Positions 45,177 through 53,763 of a stretch of 64,000 nt of DNA are shown here, one piece after another (the stretch's first letter is position 1; each line of letters opens with the position of its first letter). Origin of the DNA: Croceivirga sp009797885 (lineage in GTDB: Bacteria > Bacteroidota > Bacteroidia > Flavobacteriales > Flavobacteriaceae); the NCBI GenBank assembly GCA_045866215.1, contig AP035880.1:4092001-4156000 (forward strand). Direction: 5' to 3'. Both the position numbers and the translations under genes were made by a program. The notes below the pieces were generated by a model. The model was given only the letters and a program-made list of their open reading frames with translations, ran no database searches and was not told where the DNA came from.

Positions 45177-46049
45177 TCAGCCATATACTTCCAACTTGGG
45201 TTTTTTTACATGATATCCTATGCCCAGAAAGGAAACCAGGGCCGTAATCAAAAAGAAAACAAAACTGATGCCGATGGCGGTATTTGCATCCAATCCCAAC
45301 CATTTGGCCCCGTAGAGAAAAGTAACCTCTCTACTTCCAATTCCCCCAATGGTCAAAGGGATTACGGATACAATGGAAGAAATCATAAAGATGAACAAAT
45401 AGGCCAAAATGGTTCCGCTAATACCAAGGGCTTGTATAATACAGAAGGTTGCAGCCAATTGAATGGCCTGAAGCAGGGTGGAATACCCCAAGGAACCCCA
45501 AAATACGGGAAGGGCATAGGAAAACAATTTCTTGTTCAGTATCCAAAAGCTTAGTATCCCCATAGGAATGGACAACCAAAAAAGCCATTGCAAGCCCTTA
45601 ATAATCGGTATTTCTATCAAAGTGGCAAGAACACAGGCGAAAATAAGAATCAATAGCATCCCGCTTAATCGGTCCAACAATAAGACGCCCACCACCTTTT
45701 TTGTCCCTACTTGATACTTTTTTTGGATTACATAGCCCTTATAAGCATCACCCCCAATTCCTCCTGGAAGGAAAAGGTTATAGAACATCCCCAGCACATA
45801 GAGCTTTAAATTGCTCAATTGGGTAAGTTTTACACCAATGGCGTGAAAATAAAGGTTAAGCCGCAAGGCGTTGAGTATTTTGGACAGGACAAACAGTAGA
45901 AAAGCGGCTATTAGCCATAAAGGATTCGCTGTTTTCAATACGTTGACGACCTCCCTAAAATCAATTTTTGTAAAGATAAAGTAGATCAGTACGGCACTGA
46001 TGACCACCTTTAAGGCAGTGGTAAGGAGTTTACGCTGCTTTTCCGTCAC
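45177..46049 (-). CDS. Flippase-like integral membrane protein (UPF0104/LPG synthase TM)
   Basis: A 290-residue membrane protein with about eight helices, of the lysylphosphatidylglycerol synthase transmembrane/UPF0104 family. Conserved pieces are LYVLGMFYNLFLPGGIGGDA (about 86-105), the RLSGMLLILIF helix and VVPLTIGGIGSREV-like IPLTIGGIGSREV near residue 235. It lacks the C-terminal aminoacyl-transferase domain of MprF, so it is likely a lipid-linked flippase or accessory. It overlaps the GT2 gene by 20 bases, suggesting a joint glycolipid pathway. Confidence 0.8.
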   Translation of the reverse strand: MTEKQRKLLTTALKVVISAVLIYFIFTKIDFREVVNVLKTANPLWLIAAFLLFVLSKILNALRLNLYFHAIGVKLTQLSNLKLYVLGMFYNLFLPGGIGGDAYKGYVIQKKYQVGTKKVVGVLLLDRLSGMLLILIFACVLATLIEIPIIKGLQWLFWLSIPMGILSFWILNKKLFSYALPVFWGSLGYSTLLQAIQLAATFCIIQALGISGTILAYLFIFMISSIVSVIPLTIGGIGSREVTFLYGAKWLGLDANTAIGISFVFFLITALVSFLGIGYHVKKPKLEVYG

Positions 46050-46992
46050 CTATGGTAATTTTCTTGATGCGATATGGGCGTTTGGATTGTGATTCGTAGT
46101 AGGTCCTGATGAGCAGTTCCATTACAATACCAATGGTGAAGAGCTGGATTCCACCCAAAATGAACATCATACCAAAAATAAGTAGGGGACGTGTTCCAAT
46201 ATCCTGTCCAAATCCGAATTTTACAATAAGCAAATAGGCTTCGATCAAAACACCGAGGATAATCAACAAAACCCCAAATATCCCAAACAGGTGAATGGGA
46301 CGCTGAAAGTATTTACGGATAAAAAGCAGCAACATCATATCGGCTACCACTTTAAATACCCGTTCCAGCCCATATTTGGATTTCCCGGCATGTCTGGCGT
46401 GGTGCTTTACAGGGACCTGTTTTATCTGTGCCCCTTCCAAAAAGGCCAATAGTGTAATGAACCTGTGCATTTCCCCGTACAGGTTCAATCCTTTGGCAAT
46501 CTCCTTAGTGAATATCTTTAAGGCGCATCCGTTGTCCTTAATGGACAGCTTGGTCACACGCCGGACCAAAAAGTTGGCAATTTTAGAAGGTATTTTCTTT
46601 ACCAGGGAATCCTTACGCTTCTGTCGTATACCCGTAATCAAATCATACGTTCCCCCTACGGCGAACTCCAACATTTTTGGAATATCGGAGGGATCGTTCT
46701 GCAAGTCGCCATCCATGGTTATAATGTATTCCCCCTGGGCATAGTCCAAACCGGCAGCCAAGGCCAGACTTTGGCCATAGTTCTTTTTCAATTCGATCAA
46801 TGTAACCAGATGGTCATCCATTTTTTGGACCACCATTTTGGTGTCATCGGTAGAAAAATCATCAACATATATAATTTGATAATGGTACCCCTGGAGACTT
46901 TCATGTATTTTTTGTGTGAGCAGTTCAACATTGTCCTGCTCATTGTATAACGGAACAACTATGGAAAGAAGGGCAGTGGTGACGGGTTGCAT
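46030..46992 (-). CDS. GT2 glycosyltransferase, polyprenyl-phosphate type
   Basis: A 320-residue membrane-bound family 2 glycosyltransferase like DPM1/ArnC/GtrB. The GT-A domain has VVPLYNEQDNVELL, YVDDFSTDDTK, MDGDLQNDPSDIP (the DxD motif) and KDNGCALKIFTKEI; two C-terminal helices (about 230-300) anchor it. It should load a hexose onto undecaprenyl phosphate on the cytoplasmic side. Its start lies 26 bases beyond the meaB stop on the same strand, and it leads into the flippase-like gene. Confidence 0.88.
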   Translation of the reverse strand: MQPVTTALLSIVVPLYNEQDNVELLTQKIHESLQGYHYQIIYVDDFSTDDTKMVVQKMDDHLVTLIELKKNYGQSLALAAGLDYAQGEYIITMDGDLQNDPSDIPKMLEFAVGGTYDLITGIRQKRKDSLVKKIPSKIANFLVRRVTKLSIKDNGCALKIFTKEIAKGLNLYGEMHRFITLLAFLEGAQIKQVPVKHHARHAGKSKYGLERVFKVVADMMLLLFIRKYFQRPIHLFGIFGVLLIILGVLIEAYLLIVKFGFGQDIGTRPLLIFGMMFILGGIQLFTIGIVMELLIRTYYESQSKRPYRIKKITIGDGKAA

Positions 46993-47017
46993 GAATCGCG
47001 ATTAAATCGATGTAAAT

Positions 47018-48073
47018 TTAGGGTATTTCATCGGTACCTGGGTTGCTGAGGTTCAGTAACTCATGGGCCGCTGCCACTGGTGAAATGGTGTGGTTTGCTA
47101 TTTGTTCCAAATAATGGTCCATTTTCCTTTTAATGGTTTCCCGTCCAAAAAACTGAAACTTTAGTTGCTCTTCAACGGTTTGTAAAAACCAGTTTTTGTT
47201 TTGGGCGATCCTATTTTCCCCAAAATGCCCATTTTCCTTGGTAAGTGCCAAAAACCTTAAGATCATTTCCCAGACGGCATCTATTCCCAAATTGTTTAAG
47301 GAAGAACAACTCAATACTTCGGGTGACCAAGCGTTTTCTTTTGGAGGATAGAGATGCAAGGCCCTTTTAAATTCCGTCATGGCAAGTTTTACGGCTTTCA
47401 GGTTTTCTCCATCAGCTTTATTGATGACCAAGGCATCCGCCATTTCCATTATTCCCCTTTTTAACCCTTGAAGTTCATCTCCCGCCCCTGCAAGTTTTAA
47501 AAGAAGGAAAAAGTCGACCATACTGTGTACCAGGGTTTCACTTTGACCGACACCAACGGTTTCCACAAGCACAACCTCAAATCCGGCAGCTTCACAAAGG
47601 ATAATGGTCTCCCTTGTCCTTTTGGCAACTCCCCCCAGGGAATCCTGGGCAGGGGAGGGCCGTATAAAGGCATTGGAATCCTTGGCGAGTTTTTCCATTC
47701 GGGTCTTATCCCCAAGTATACTTCCCTTGGTCACACTGCTAGAGGGATCCACCGCCAAAACCGCTACTTTTTTCCCCATTTGCGTCAAATAGGTCCCAAA
47801 AGCCTCTATAAAAGTGCTTTTGCCCACACCTGGCACTCCTGTGATACCAATACGGATACTGTTACTATGGATTTGAAGGCATCGGGTGACCAATTCTTCC
47901 GCACGCTCAAAATCTTTGTTACGTGTACTTTCTATTAGCGTAATACCCTGGGCCAACGCGGTTTTATCCCCCTTTTTTAGGGCATTAAAAAGCACTGGTA
48001 TGTCAATGGGACCCTGTCTTCGTATTTTGGGCAATTGCACCTTTTGCCCTAATTCATTTCTTTTAACGGCCAA
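47018..48073 (-). CDS. meaB: Methylmalonyl-CoA mutase-associated GTPase MeaB
   Basis: G3E-family P-loop GTPase of 351 residues that protects and reactivates B12-dependent methylmalonyl-CoA mutase. Motifs: ITGVPGVGKSTFIEAFG with Walker A 79-87, VLAVDPSSSVTKGSILGDKTRM, FIRPSPAQDSLGGVA, ETVGVGQSE, and NKADGENLKAV. The start appears to be TTG at 48073; no in-frame ATG fits. The mutase genes are not in this window, but a PduO-type cobalamin adenosyltransferase is at 63015. Confidence 0.93.
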   Translation of the reverse strand: MAVKRNELGQKVQLPKIRRQGPIDIPVLFNALKKGDKTALAQGITLIESTRNKDFERAEELVTRCLQIHSNSIRIGITGVPGVGKSTFIEAFGTYLTQMGKKVAVLAVDPSSSVTKGSILGDKTRMEKLAKDSNAFIRPSPAQDSLGGVAKRTRETIILCEAAGFEVVLVETVGVGQSETLVHSMVDFFLLLKLAGAGDELQGLKRGIMEMADALVINKADGENLKAVKLAMTEFKRALHLYPPKENAWSPEVLSCSSLNNLGIDAVWEMILRFLALTKENGHFGENRIAQNKNWFLQTVEEQLKFQFFGRETIKRKMDHYLEQIANHTISPVAAAHELLNLSNPGTDEIP

Positions 48074-48245
48074 AATCCTTATACTTTAATTGGGTAACGA
48101 AAATAAAACAAAACCGGGTTTAAATACGTGATTTTACAGATGTATTTCGATGGGTATTTTTTGTTAAAATCCGTTAAATGTGCTGCATTTTGCCACATTG
48201 GTTTTTTATTTCAGTCTATAAAATAACAACAGTAAACCGACCATT

Positions 48246-48785
48246 TTGCAACTAGAACTGGTAGAACAGTGTAAGGCCAACAATAGAAGTGCACAGCTAC
48301 GGCTGTATCGAAAGTATTGTGAGGGTATGTATTGTGTGGCCATACGTTTTTTGAAAAATGAGGATGATGCCGAAGATGTGTTGCAGGAATCATTTATCAA
48401 AGCCTTTCAGCGCATCCACCAGTACAAGGGTGAAGTAGCATTTGGGGCGTGGCTTAAACGGATTGTGGTGAATGGGTGTATTGATTTTTTAAAGTCGAGG
48501 AAGCAGCGCATGCTGGAGTTGGATGAGCGCTATATCCATATGGTGGATGATGGGGATTGGGATGTGGAAGACGGAATTGATATGGAAGACATTAAAACGG
48601 CCATTGAGGAACTTCCGGATAAGTATAGGTACGTGGTTCAGCTCTACTTGATGGAAGGATACGATCACAGTGAAATATCGGAAATCCTCGGTATATCCGA
48701 AACGGCATCACGGACAAGGCTGTTGCGGGGAAAAGGCAGGTTAAAAGACATGTTAAAGGAATTGAATTATGGGACAGGATCTTAG
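48246..48785 (+). CDS. RNA polymerase sigma-70 factor, ECF type
   Basis: A 179-residue ECF sigma factor. Region 2: YRKYCEGMYCVAIRFLKNED and DAEDVLQESFIKAF (about 38-51), FGAWLKRIVVNGCIDFLK. Region 4: LPDKYRYVVQLYLMEGYDHS and EISEILGISETASRTRLLRG. The start is TTG at 48246. It heads a three-gene unit; its 3' end overlaps the next gene by 17 bases, the same overlap as in the sigma pair at 7.8 kb. The likely role is control of an envelope function. Confidence 0.9.
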   Translation: MQLELVEQCKANNRSAQLRLYRKYCEGMYCVAIRFLKNEDDAEDVLQESFIKAFQRIHQYKGEVAFGAWLKRIVVNGCIDFLKSRKQRMLELDERYIHMVDDGDWDVEDGIDMEDIKTAIEELPDKYRYVVQLYLMEGYDHSEISEILGISETASRTRLLRGKGRLKDMLKELNYGTGS

Positions 48786-49359
48786 AAAACTATTTGAAAC
48801 GGAAAGGAAATCCAAAAAGTATCCGATGCGTGAAGGCCATGAAGCCCGATTTTTGGAACGATTGGAATCCGAGCTTCCAAAAAAGGAACCAAGACCTGTG
48901 TTCTATTGGGTACGGATAGCCGCTGGGCTGGCTTTGCTTATAAGTATTGGCGCGTATTTTTTGATAAAAGGCCCTTTAGCTACCAAAACCCCAAACACCA
49001 TAGTGGTCGATAAAGCGAACTCGGAAACATCAAAAACGGGGATATCCCTGGGAGATCTTTCCCCGGACCTCCAAAAGGTGGAGAATTTTTATGTGGCCAG
49101 CATTAACTACGAACTGTCCCAATTGGATGTTTGCGAGGAAAACAAGGAAATGGTGGACGGGTTTATGGAGCAATTGGGAGGGCTCGATGAAGAATATCGC
49201 GAATTGAACAAAGAACTCAACGAGTTTGGTCCCAATGATGAAACCATTTCCGCCCTTATCCAAAACCTACAATTACGGTTGCAATTATTGCAAAAATTGA
49301 AACAAAAATTAAGTCAATTAAAATCATCAGAAAATGAACAGGAAATCAATATTATTTAG
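48769..49359 (+). CDS. Membrane-anchored putative anti-sigma factor
   Basis: A 196-residue single-span protein: basic cytoplasmic N-terminus (about 1-44, with EARFLERLESELPKKE), a transmembrane helix (about 47-65), and a periplasmic helical domain ending in a glutamine/leucine-rich coiled coil (LQLRLQLLQKLKQKLSQLKS). Layout and topology suit an anti-sigma factor of the preceding ECF sigma. No zinc anti-sigma motif is present, so the role is inferred from context. It overlaps the downstream gene by 26 bases. Confidence 0.7.
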   Translation: MGQDLRKLFETERKSKKYPMREGHEARFLERLESELPKKEPRPVFYWVRIAAGLALLISIGAYFLIKGPLATKTPNTIVVDKANSETSKTGISLGDLSPDLQKVENFYVASINYELSQLDVCEENKEMVDGFMEQLGGLDEEYRELNKELNEFGPNDETISALIQNLQLRLQLLQKLKQKLSQLKSSENEQEINII

Positions 49360-50785
49360 CGCAACACTGCTCCTTGGAGTAGGGGTTTGGGCCCAGGAAA
49401 CCAAAACGTACAAGGAAACCTTTAATGTGGGCGCGGATGCCGTTTTGGAAATCAATACGTCCCACGCGGATATCGAATTTGATACATGGGATAAAAATCA
49501 AGTTGAAATTGTAGCTACGGTAACCTTGGAAGGGGCCGATGAGGAGGACGCGAAAGCCTATTTTGAAAAAGATCCGATCAGGATTGTGGGAAACAGCAAG
49601 GAAATTGAAATTACGACCCGAACCGCAAGTTCATGGCATTTTGGTAATCTATCGGGAGATTTTTTCAATGGGGATTTTGATTTCAATTTTGATGTGGAGC
49701 CTTTTTTCCTTGATTTGGAAATCCCTGATCTTCCCGAGTTGGCCGTCATTCCCGAATTACCAATGCTGCCCCCTATGCCAACCATAAACTTTAGAAGTTT
49801 TGACTACGATGAATACCAAAGGGAAGGAAGTAAATATTTGGAGGAATGGGCCAAAAGTTTTGGGGAAGGATTTGATGAGGAGTACAAAGAGCGGATGAAG
49901 GAATGGAGCGAAAGGGTAGAGGAGCGTGCCAAAGTATGGGAGGAGCGTAATGCAAAAAAGCTGGAAGAACGTAAAGAACGATTGGAAAAGAGGGCCGAGG
50001 AATTGGAAAAAAGAGCGGAGGAGCGTGCCAGACTATTAGAGGAAAGAAAGCAGGAAATGGAAGAATACCAAGAGCGCAGGAAAGAATTACTGGGAAAGAG
50101 GGCAGAGTCTAGAAGAGGAAGAAGTGGTAGAGAACCCAGAATATTTTACTTTTCGGATGATGGTGAAAACAAAAAATATAAGGTAAAGAAGACCATCAAG
50201 ATAAAAATGCCCAAATCGGTAAGGCTAAAAATGAATGTAAAACATGGTGAGGTAAAACTGGCCGCTGCCGCCAAGAACATTAATGCAAGCTTGCGTTATG
50301 CAAGCTTGCTTGCCGCTACCATTGAAGGGGAAAATACAACCATTAGGGCTTCCTATTCGCCAATAGTGGTACAGAATTGGAGCTTGGGGCAACTCAAGGC
50401 AGATTACTCCAACCCCATTACCCTTAAAGAAGTTGGGGAACTTCAATTTAGTGGGGTTTCTTCCGATATTGTCATTGACAAATTGCGCAACAAGGTTTTT
50501 GCAACCAATAATCTTGGCAAACTATTGATAAATGATATTGGTCCGGGATTTACGGATATTGATGTCTCCGTCCAAAATGGTGAGGTAATCTGTATCTTGC
50601 CGAGCACCCCGGTTTCCTTTTATTTGAACGGAACAAAATCTACCATACATTACCCCTCGGATTTGGTCATGGAGCACACAAAGAATTACGATACCAGTGT
50701 CCACAAGGGGTTTAGGGGAAAGGACAACTCGGGAAAACGAATTACGATAAACTCCAAATACAGTGATGTGGTATTAAAGGAGTGA
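49334..50785 (+). CDS. Exported DUF4097-like beta protein with long charged helix
   Basis: A 483-residue exported protein with signal peptide ending VGVWAQ. Residues about 25-100 and 270-483 look like repeated short strands of a DUF4097/adhesin-type beta-solenoid (VLEINTSHADIEFDTWDKN; VRLKMNVKHGEVKLAAAAKN). Between them a proline-rich stretch (PELAVIPELPMLPPMPT) leads to residues about 157-262, an uninterrupted E/R/K-rich helix (ERMKEWSERVEERAKVWEER and similar), probably a single alpha-helix spacer. It is the third gene of the sigma operon and a likely target of its regulation. The function is unknown. Confidence 0.75.
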   Translation: MNRKSILFSATLLLGVGVWAQETKTYKETFNVGADAVLEINTSHADIEFDTWDKNQVEIVATVTLEGADEEDAKAYFEKDPIRIVGNSKEIEITTRTASSWHFGNLSGDFFNGDFDFNFDVEPFFLDLEIPDLPELAVIPELPMLPPMPTINFRSFDYDEYQREGSKYLEEWAKSFGEGFDEEYKERMKEWSERVEERAKVWEERNAKKLEERKERLEKRAEELEKRAEERARLLEERKQEMEEYQERRKELLGKRAESRRGRSGREPRIFYFSDDGENKKYKVKKTIKIKMPKSVRLKMNVKHGEVKLAAAAKNINASLRYASLLAATIEGENTTIRASYSPIVVQNWSLGQLKADYSNPITLKEVGELQFSGVSSDIVIDKLRNKVFATNNLGKLLINDIGPGFTDIDVSVQNGEVICILPSTPVSFYLNGTKSTIHYPSDLVMEHTKNYDTSVHKGFRGKDNSGKRITINSKYSDVVLKE

Positions 50786-50846
50786 AGACTTCTGGCAGGA
50801 AATCCCAATATCGCTATCAAATCCTAACCTATTAAACTACAAAATG

Positions 50847-51521
50847 CTAATGCGCTTCCTCCTTTAAATATTCCTGAAAGTTTTCCTTAAATCGATTCAA
50901 TCTGGGAATTGATACGGCCCGGACATAGGAATTGTCGGGGTTTTTTCGTTCAAAGTCCTGATGGTACTCCTCGGCCTTCCAGAATTTTTCAAAAGCCATA
51001 ACATCGGTAACTATGGGACGGTCATATACGTTTTCGGACTGCAATAGGTTGATGTAGTCCTCAATCGTCTTCTTTTCATCCCCATTTTTGTAGAAAGCAA
51101 TGGAACGGTATTGGGTACCGCGGTCGGGCCCCTGTCTATTCAACGTTGTGGGGTCATGTGATCCAAAAAATACCTGGACCAAAGCCAAATAGGAGATTTC
51201 TTTAGGATTGTAATATACCTCAACTGCTTCCGCATGTTTGGTCCTTCCATAGGCAACTTGCTCATAGGTCGGGTTTTCCTCACTTCCACCGGAATATCCG
51301 GATACTACCTCTTTAACTCCTTTTACACTTTCAAAAATGGCTTCAACACACCAAAAACAGCCACTGGCAAAATAAGCGGTCTCATATTGCTGCAACTCCT
51401 CCGGGGAGAGGATTACCTTCTCAGGGATTTTCGCCTGGGCCAATTCCGCGTTGTTCGACTTTGTCATGGTATTGCACCCCAGCACGATGGCCACAGTAGA
51501 GAGTAATGAAAAAAACTTCAT
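50847..51521 (-). CDS. msrA: Peptide-methionine (S)-S-oxide reductase, lipoprotein
   Basis: Repairs methionine-S-sulfoxide in proteins. It has 224 residues from the ATG at 51521, whose leader MKFFSLLSTVAIVLGC ends at a lipobox Cys16, so it acts in the envelope; an upstream ATG at 51557 would hide the leader. The catalytic Cys55 is in GCFWCVEAIFESVKGV, followed by GYSGG, YEQVAYGRTKHAEAV and DPTTLNRQGPDRGTQYRS. There is no fused MsrB domain. It is convergent with the sigma operon. Confidence 0.93.
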   Translation of the reverse strand: MKFFSLLSTVAIVLGCNTMTKSNNAELAQAKIPEKVILSPEELQQYETAYFASGCFWCVEAIFESVKGVKEVVSGYSGGSEENPTYEQVAYGRTKHAEAVEVYYNPKEISYLALVQVFFGSHDPTTLNRQGPDRGTQYRSIAFYKNGDEKKTIEDYINLLQSENVYDRPIVTDVMAFEKFWKAEEYHQDFERKNPDNSYVRAVSIPRLNRFKENFQEYLKEEAH

Positions 51522-51594
51522 AATTGTATTTTTTACCTTTAGTACTGCAATATGCACACAGATTACAAGGAATTGGGTTAAAAAATGTTAAGTT

Positions 51595-52278
51595 TTACAG
51601 GCTAATGGCTTCACCAATAGCTGGTAACAGTAACTTTTTACCCTTTTCGTCAAAGTAACTTTGGGCAGCGGCCTTGTCAATGGCAATGGGCGGAAAGGTA
51701 TCATAGTGGCATCCCATGACGTTTTTACATCCCACAAAATCCGCAGCGATAACAGCATCTTCGTAACCCATGGTAAAGTTGTCACCGATGGAAAGAATGG
51801 CCAAATCAATACTGCCCATGGTTTCTGGAATTAACTTCATATCGTAGGTAAGGGCGGTATCCCCCGAGATATAGATTATTTTGTTTTCGGCCGAAATGAC
51901 AAAACCACCGGGGTTTCCACCATAGGAACCATCGGGCAGAACACTGGAATGGATTGCATTGACATATTTGACCGTACCAAAATCAAACTGCTTTTTTCCC
52001 CCGTGATTTAAGGGATGGCCGTTTAGCCCTTTTCCCCCAAACCATTCCACAATTTCATAATTGGATACCAATAGGGCTTCCGGATTGTTTTGGGCAATAC
52101 GTTCCACATCCAGGACGTGATCCTGGTGTCCATGTGTAATTAAAATGTAATCGGCCCTTAGACCGTCAATGTTAATCTCCCTGGCCAATTCATTGGCCGA
52201 AATAAAGGGATCGACGATAATTTGCTTTCCGTTTATTTCCAAATGTAGGGAGGCGTGACCCAAGTATGTTATCTTCAT
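51595..52278 (-). CDS. UPF0173 metallo-beta-lactamase-fold hydrolase
   Basis: A 227-residue metal-dependent hydrolase. Its start MKITYLGHASLHLEINGK at 52278 matches the family; the frame extends to 52320 but the added residues do not. Metal ligands are THGHQDH (His49, His51, Asp53, His54), GDTAL and GCHYDTFP near residue 200. Cytoplasmic; the physiological substrate is unknown for most members. It is divergent from the M23 gene with 76 bases between starts. Confidence 0.88.
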   Translation of the reverse strand: MKITYLGHASLHLEINGKQIIVDPFISANELAREINIDGLRADYILITHGHQDHVLDVERIAQNNPEALLVSNYEIVEWFGGKGLNGHPLNHGGKKQFDFGTVKYVNAIHSSVLPDGSYGGNPGGFVISAENKIIYISGDTALTYDMKLIPETMGSIDLAILSIGDNFTMGYEDAVIAADFVGCKNVMGCHYDTFPPIAIDKAAAQSYFDEKGKKLLLPAIGEAISL

Positions 52279-52354
52279 GTTCGTACTTTTTGAAATCAAT
52301 CTGAAAATTACAAAATCCAATCCCTTTTAAATATCTTGAAGCCGAATTTATGTC

Positions 52355-53029
52355 ATGGAAATAGTACAATCTATCACTAAAGGGTCAGGACCTATCCCAA
52401 TTTTGGACAGCGGCATTCCCGTTTCCCAGTATTGCCCCATCAATTTATCGAAGGACAACAGGGAACTGAATTCAATTAATGTGTCCGATGCCAAGGAATG
52501 TCAGGATTATGTGGACGTTGTTTTAAAAAGAAATGGCAGCAGGGTTGCCTATGGGGGGTATTTGGAAAAGAGGAACTTGTATGGGGACAGTGAACGATTC
52601 AAGGGGCAGGAACCGAGGGATATCCATCTGGGGATGGATTTCTGGTGCGAGGCGGGAACCCAAGTTTTGGCACCGCTGGACGGTGCGGTACATTCTTTTG
52701 CGAACAATTCCGATTTTGGAAACTATGGACCTACGGTGATTTTAAGGCATCAAATTAATGGGAATTCCCTTTATACCCTTTACGGACACCTCTCCTTGGA
52801 ATCATTGGAAGGCCTTTATATGGGAAAGGTCATTGAAAAGGGGGAATCCTTTGCTTTCCTGGGGACTCCGGACATCAATGTGGGCTATGCGCCCCACCTA
52901 CATTTTCAATTGGTGCTGGATTTGGATAATTATCAAGGGGATTATCCTGGGGTGTGCTCGGAAAAGGACTTGATTTACTTCCGCAAAAATTGCCCCGATC
53001 CAAACTTGCTTTTGGGATATCCTTTTTAG
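52355..53029 (+). CDS. M23 family metallopeptidase without signal peptide
   Basis: A 224-residue LytM-type domain protein. Zinc ligands and catalytic residues are visible: His91 and Asp95 in IHLGMDFW, His145 in YGHLS, and His181/His183 in APHLHFQL. The N-terminus (MEIVQSITKGSGPIPILDSG) has no export signal or membrane helix, which is odd for an enzyme that would cut peptidoglycan cross-bridges. It could be exported by another route or act on a cytoplasmic substrate. It appears to be a single-gene unit. Confidence 0.83.
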   Translation: MEIVQSITKGSGPIPILDSGIPVSQYCPINLSKDNRELNSINVSDAKECQDYVDVVLKRNGSRVAYGGYLEKRNLYGDSERFKGQEPRDIHLGMDFWCEAGTQVLAPLDGAVHSFANNSDFGNYGPTVILRHQINGNSLYTLYGHLSLESLEGLYMGKVIEKGESFAFLGTPDINVGYAPHLHFQLVLDLDNYQGDYPGVCSEKDLIYFRKNCPDPNLLLGYPF

Positions 53030-53086
53030 TTATCGGTGTACTGCCCTTAGTTACCGATTACTGGTTTTGCACTCAAAAAGCACTCA

Positions 53087-53188
53087 TCGATATTTTTTTA
53101 CACTTAAGCGCCTAAGGATGTTTTAATCGAAAAATTTAGAACGCTTGGCGAGATAAATCGGACTGGTCAGGGGTCGAAAATAGCTTTG
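53087..53188 (+). promoter_or_regulatory. Conserved upstream region, cassette copy 1
   Basis: Blocks shared with copy 2 at identical distances from the ATG: TCGATATTTTTTTACACTT (53087), TTTTAATCGAAAAA (53121), GCGAGATAAATCG (53148) and CGAAAATAGCTTTG (53175). The last contains TAGCTTTG (53181-53188), an exact -7 box. There is no TTG at -33; GCGAG-TA-ATCG occupies that position, which suggests an alternative sigma factor or an activator. Confidence 0.65.
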
Positions 53189-53209
53189 ATATAAGAAAGA
53201 TTCGGACTT

Positions 53210-53458
53210 ATGAAAGCTATTTTAACCTACTTGGCAATTTTTGCTTTTGCTTTCCTGTCAATGGCCCAGGGGAACAAAAGTGAAGTCAACATGGAATTTC
53301 CAATGGAAACGATTGGGATCCAACTCGAAGAGGAACCCCAAACAAGAAAGCGGATTCCCAAGAGTAAGCGTATGGTACGCCTCTACTTATTTAAAAACTC
53401 GCGTGTTAAAAAGGAATTGTCCTTTAGGACCAAAAGAAACAAAAGCAAATTAGCGTAA
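53210..53458 (+). CDS. Small basic secreted protein, cassette copy 1
   Basis: An 82-residue protein with a signal peptide (MKAILTYLAIFAFAFLSMAQ). The mature 62 residues are strongly basic, with about 17 Lys/Arg against 7 acidic residues, concentrated in the C-terminal half VRLYLFKNSRVKKELSF. The protein at 53764 has the same length, leader and C-terminal motif (RLYxFKNSRVKKxLxFxTK), so they are tandem paralogs. A tiny membrane-protein gene follows one base after the stop. I recognise no family. A secreted peptide effector, a structural envelope protein and a nucleic-acid or LPS binder are all possible. Confidence 0.75.
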   Translation: MKAILTYLAIFAFAFLSMAQGNKSEVNMEFPMETIGIQLEEEPQTRKRIPKSKRMVRLYLFKNSRVKKELSFRTKRNKSKLA

Positions 53459-53459
53459 T

Positions 53460-53594
53460 ATGGATACACTGTCTTTAATCTGTTTATGTACGAGCTTGGT
53501 TTTTGTAATTGCGTCCATTTACATCAACATAAAGCTCTCCAAAAAGGTTTTTAGGTCAAAAAATCCGATGCGGCATCATACCTCGCATCGATAA
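53460..53594 (+). CDS. Single-span membrane mini-protein, cassette copy 1
   Basis: A 44-residue ORF starting one base after the secreted-protein stop. It reads MDTLSLICLCTSLVFVIAS at its N-terminus, a single hydrophobic span, then a basic cytoplasmic-type tail (KLSKKVFRSK). It aligns with the 35-residue ORF at 54006 (shared M-D/E-T, LSL, VFV, S, L, K, R positions, about 14 of 33 identical). That conservation across the duplication is the main argument that it is a real gene. The function is unknown. Confidence 0.6.
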   Translation: MDTLSLICLCTSLVFVIASIYINIKLSKKVFRSKNPMRHHTSHR

Positions 53595-53640
53595 AATGCA
53601 CTTCCCTTCGGTGTGCTGTTCATCGGATCAAAAACGGTTG

Positions 53641-53742
53641 TCGAGACTTTTTTACACTTCATCCAGAAACTGGTTTTTAATCGAAAAACCCGTGTTCTAC
53701 AGCGAGTTATATCGCTGCCGCTTTCATGCGAAAATACCTTTA
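53641..53742 (+). promoter_or_regulatory. Conserved upstream region, cassette copy 2
   Basis: Counterpart of 53087-53188: TCGAGACTTTTTTACACTT (53641), TTTTAATCGAAAAA (53675), GCGAGTTATATCG (53702) and CGAAAATACCTTTA (53729), where TACCTTTA is a near-consensus -7 box. Every block lies at exactly the same distance from the ATG as in copy 1, while the sequence between blocks has diverged. Confidence 0.65.
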
Positions 53743-53763
53743 CAACGTAAAACAACCCAAATC

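Noticed and set aside
50283..50313. GCAAGCTTGC palindrome occurring twice within 30 bases
   Set aside because: It lies inside the coding sequence of the sigma-operon protein and is explained by the repeated residues NASLRYASLLAA; no regulatory context is visible.
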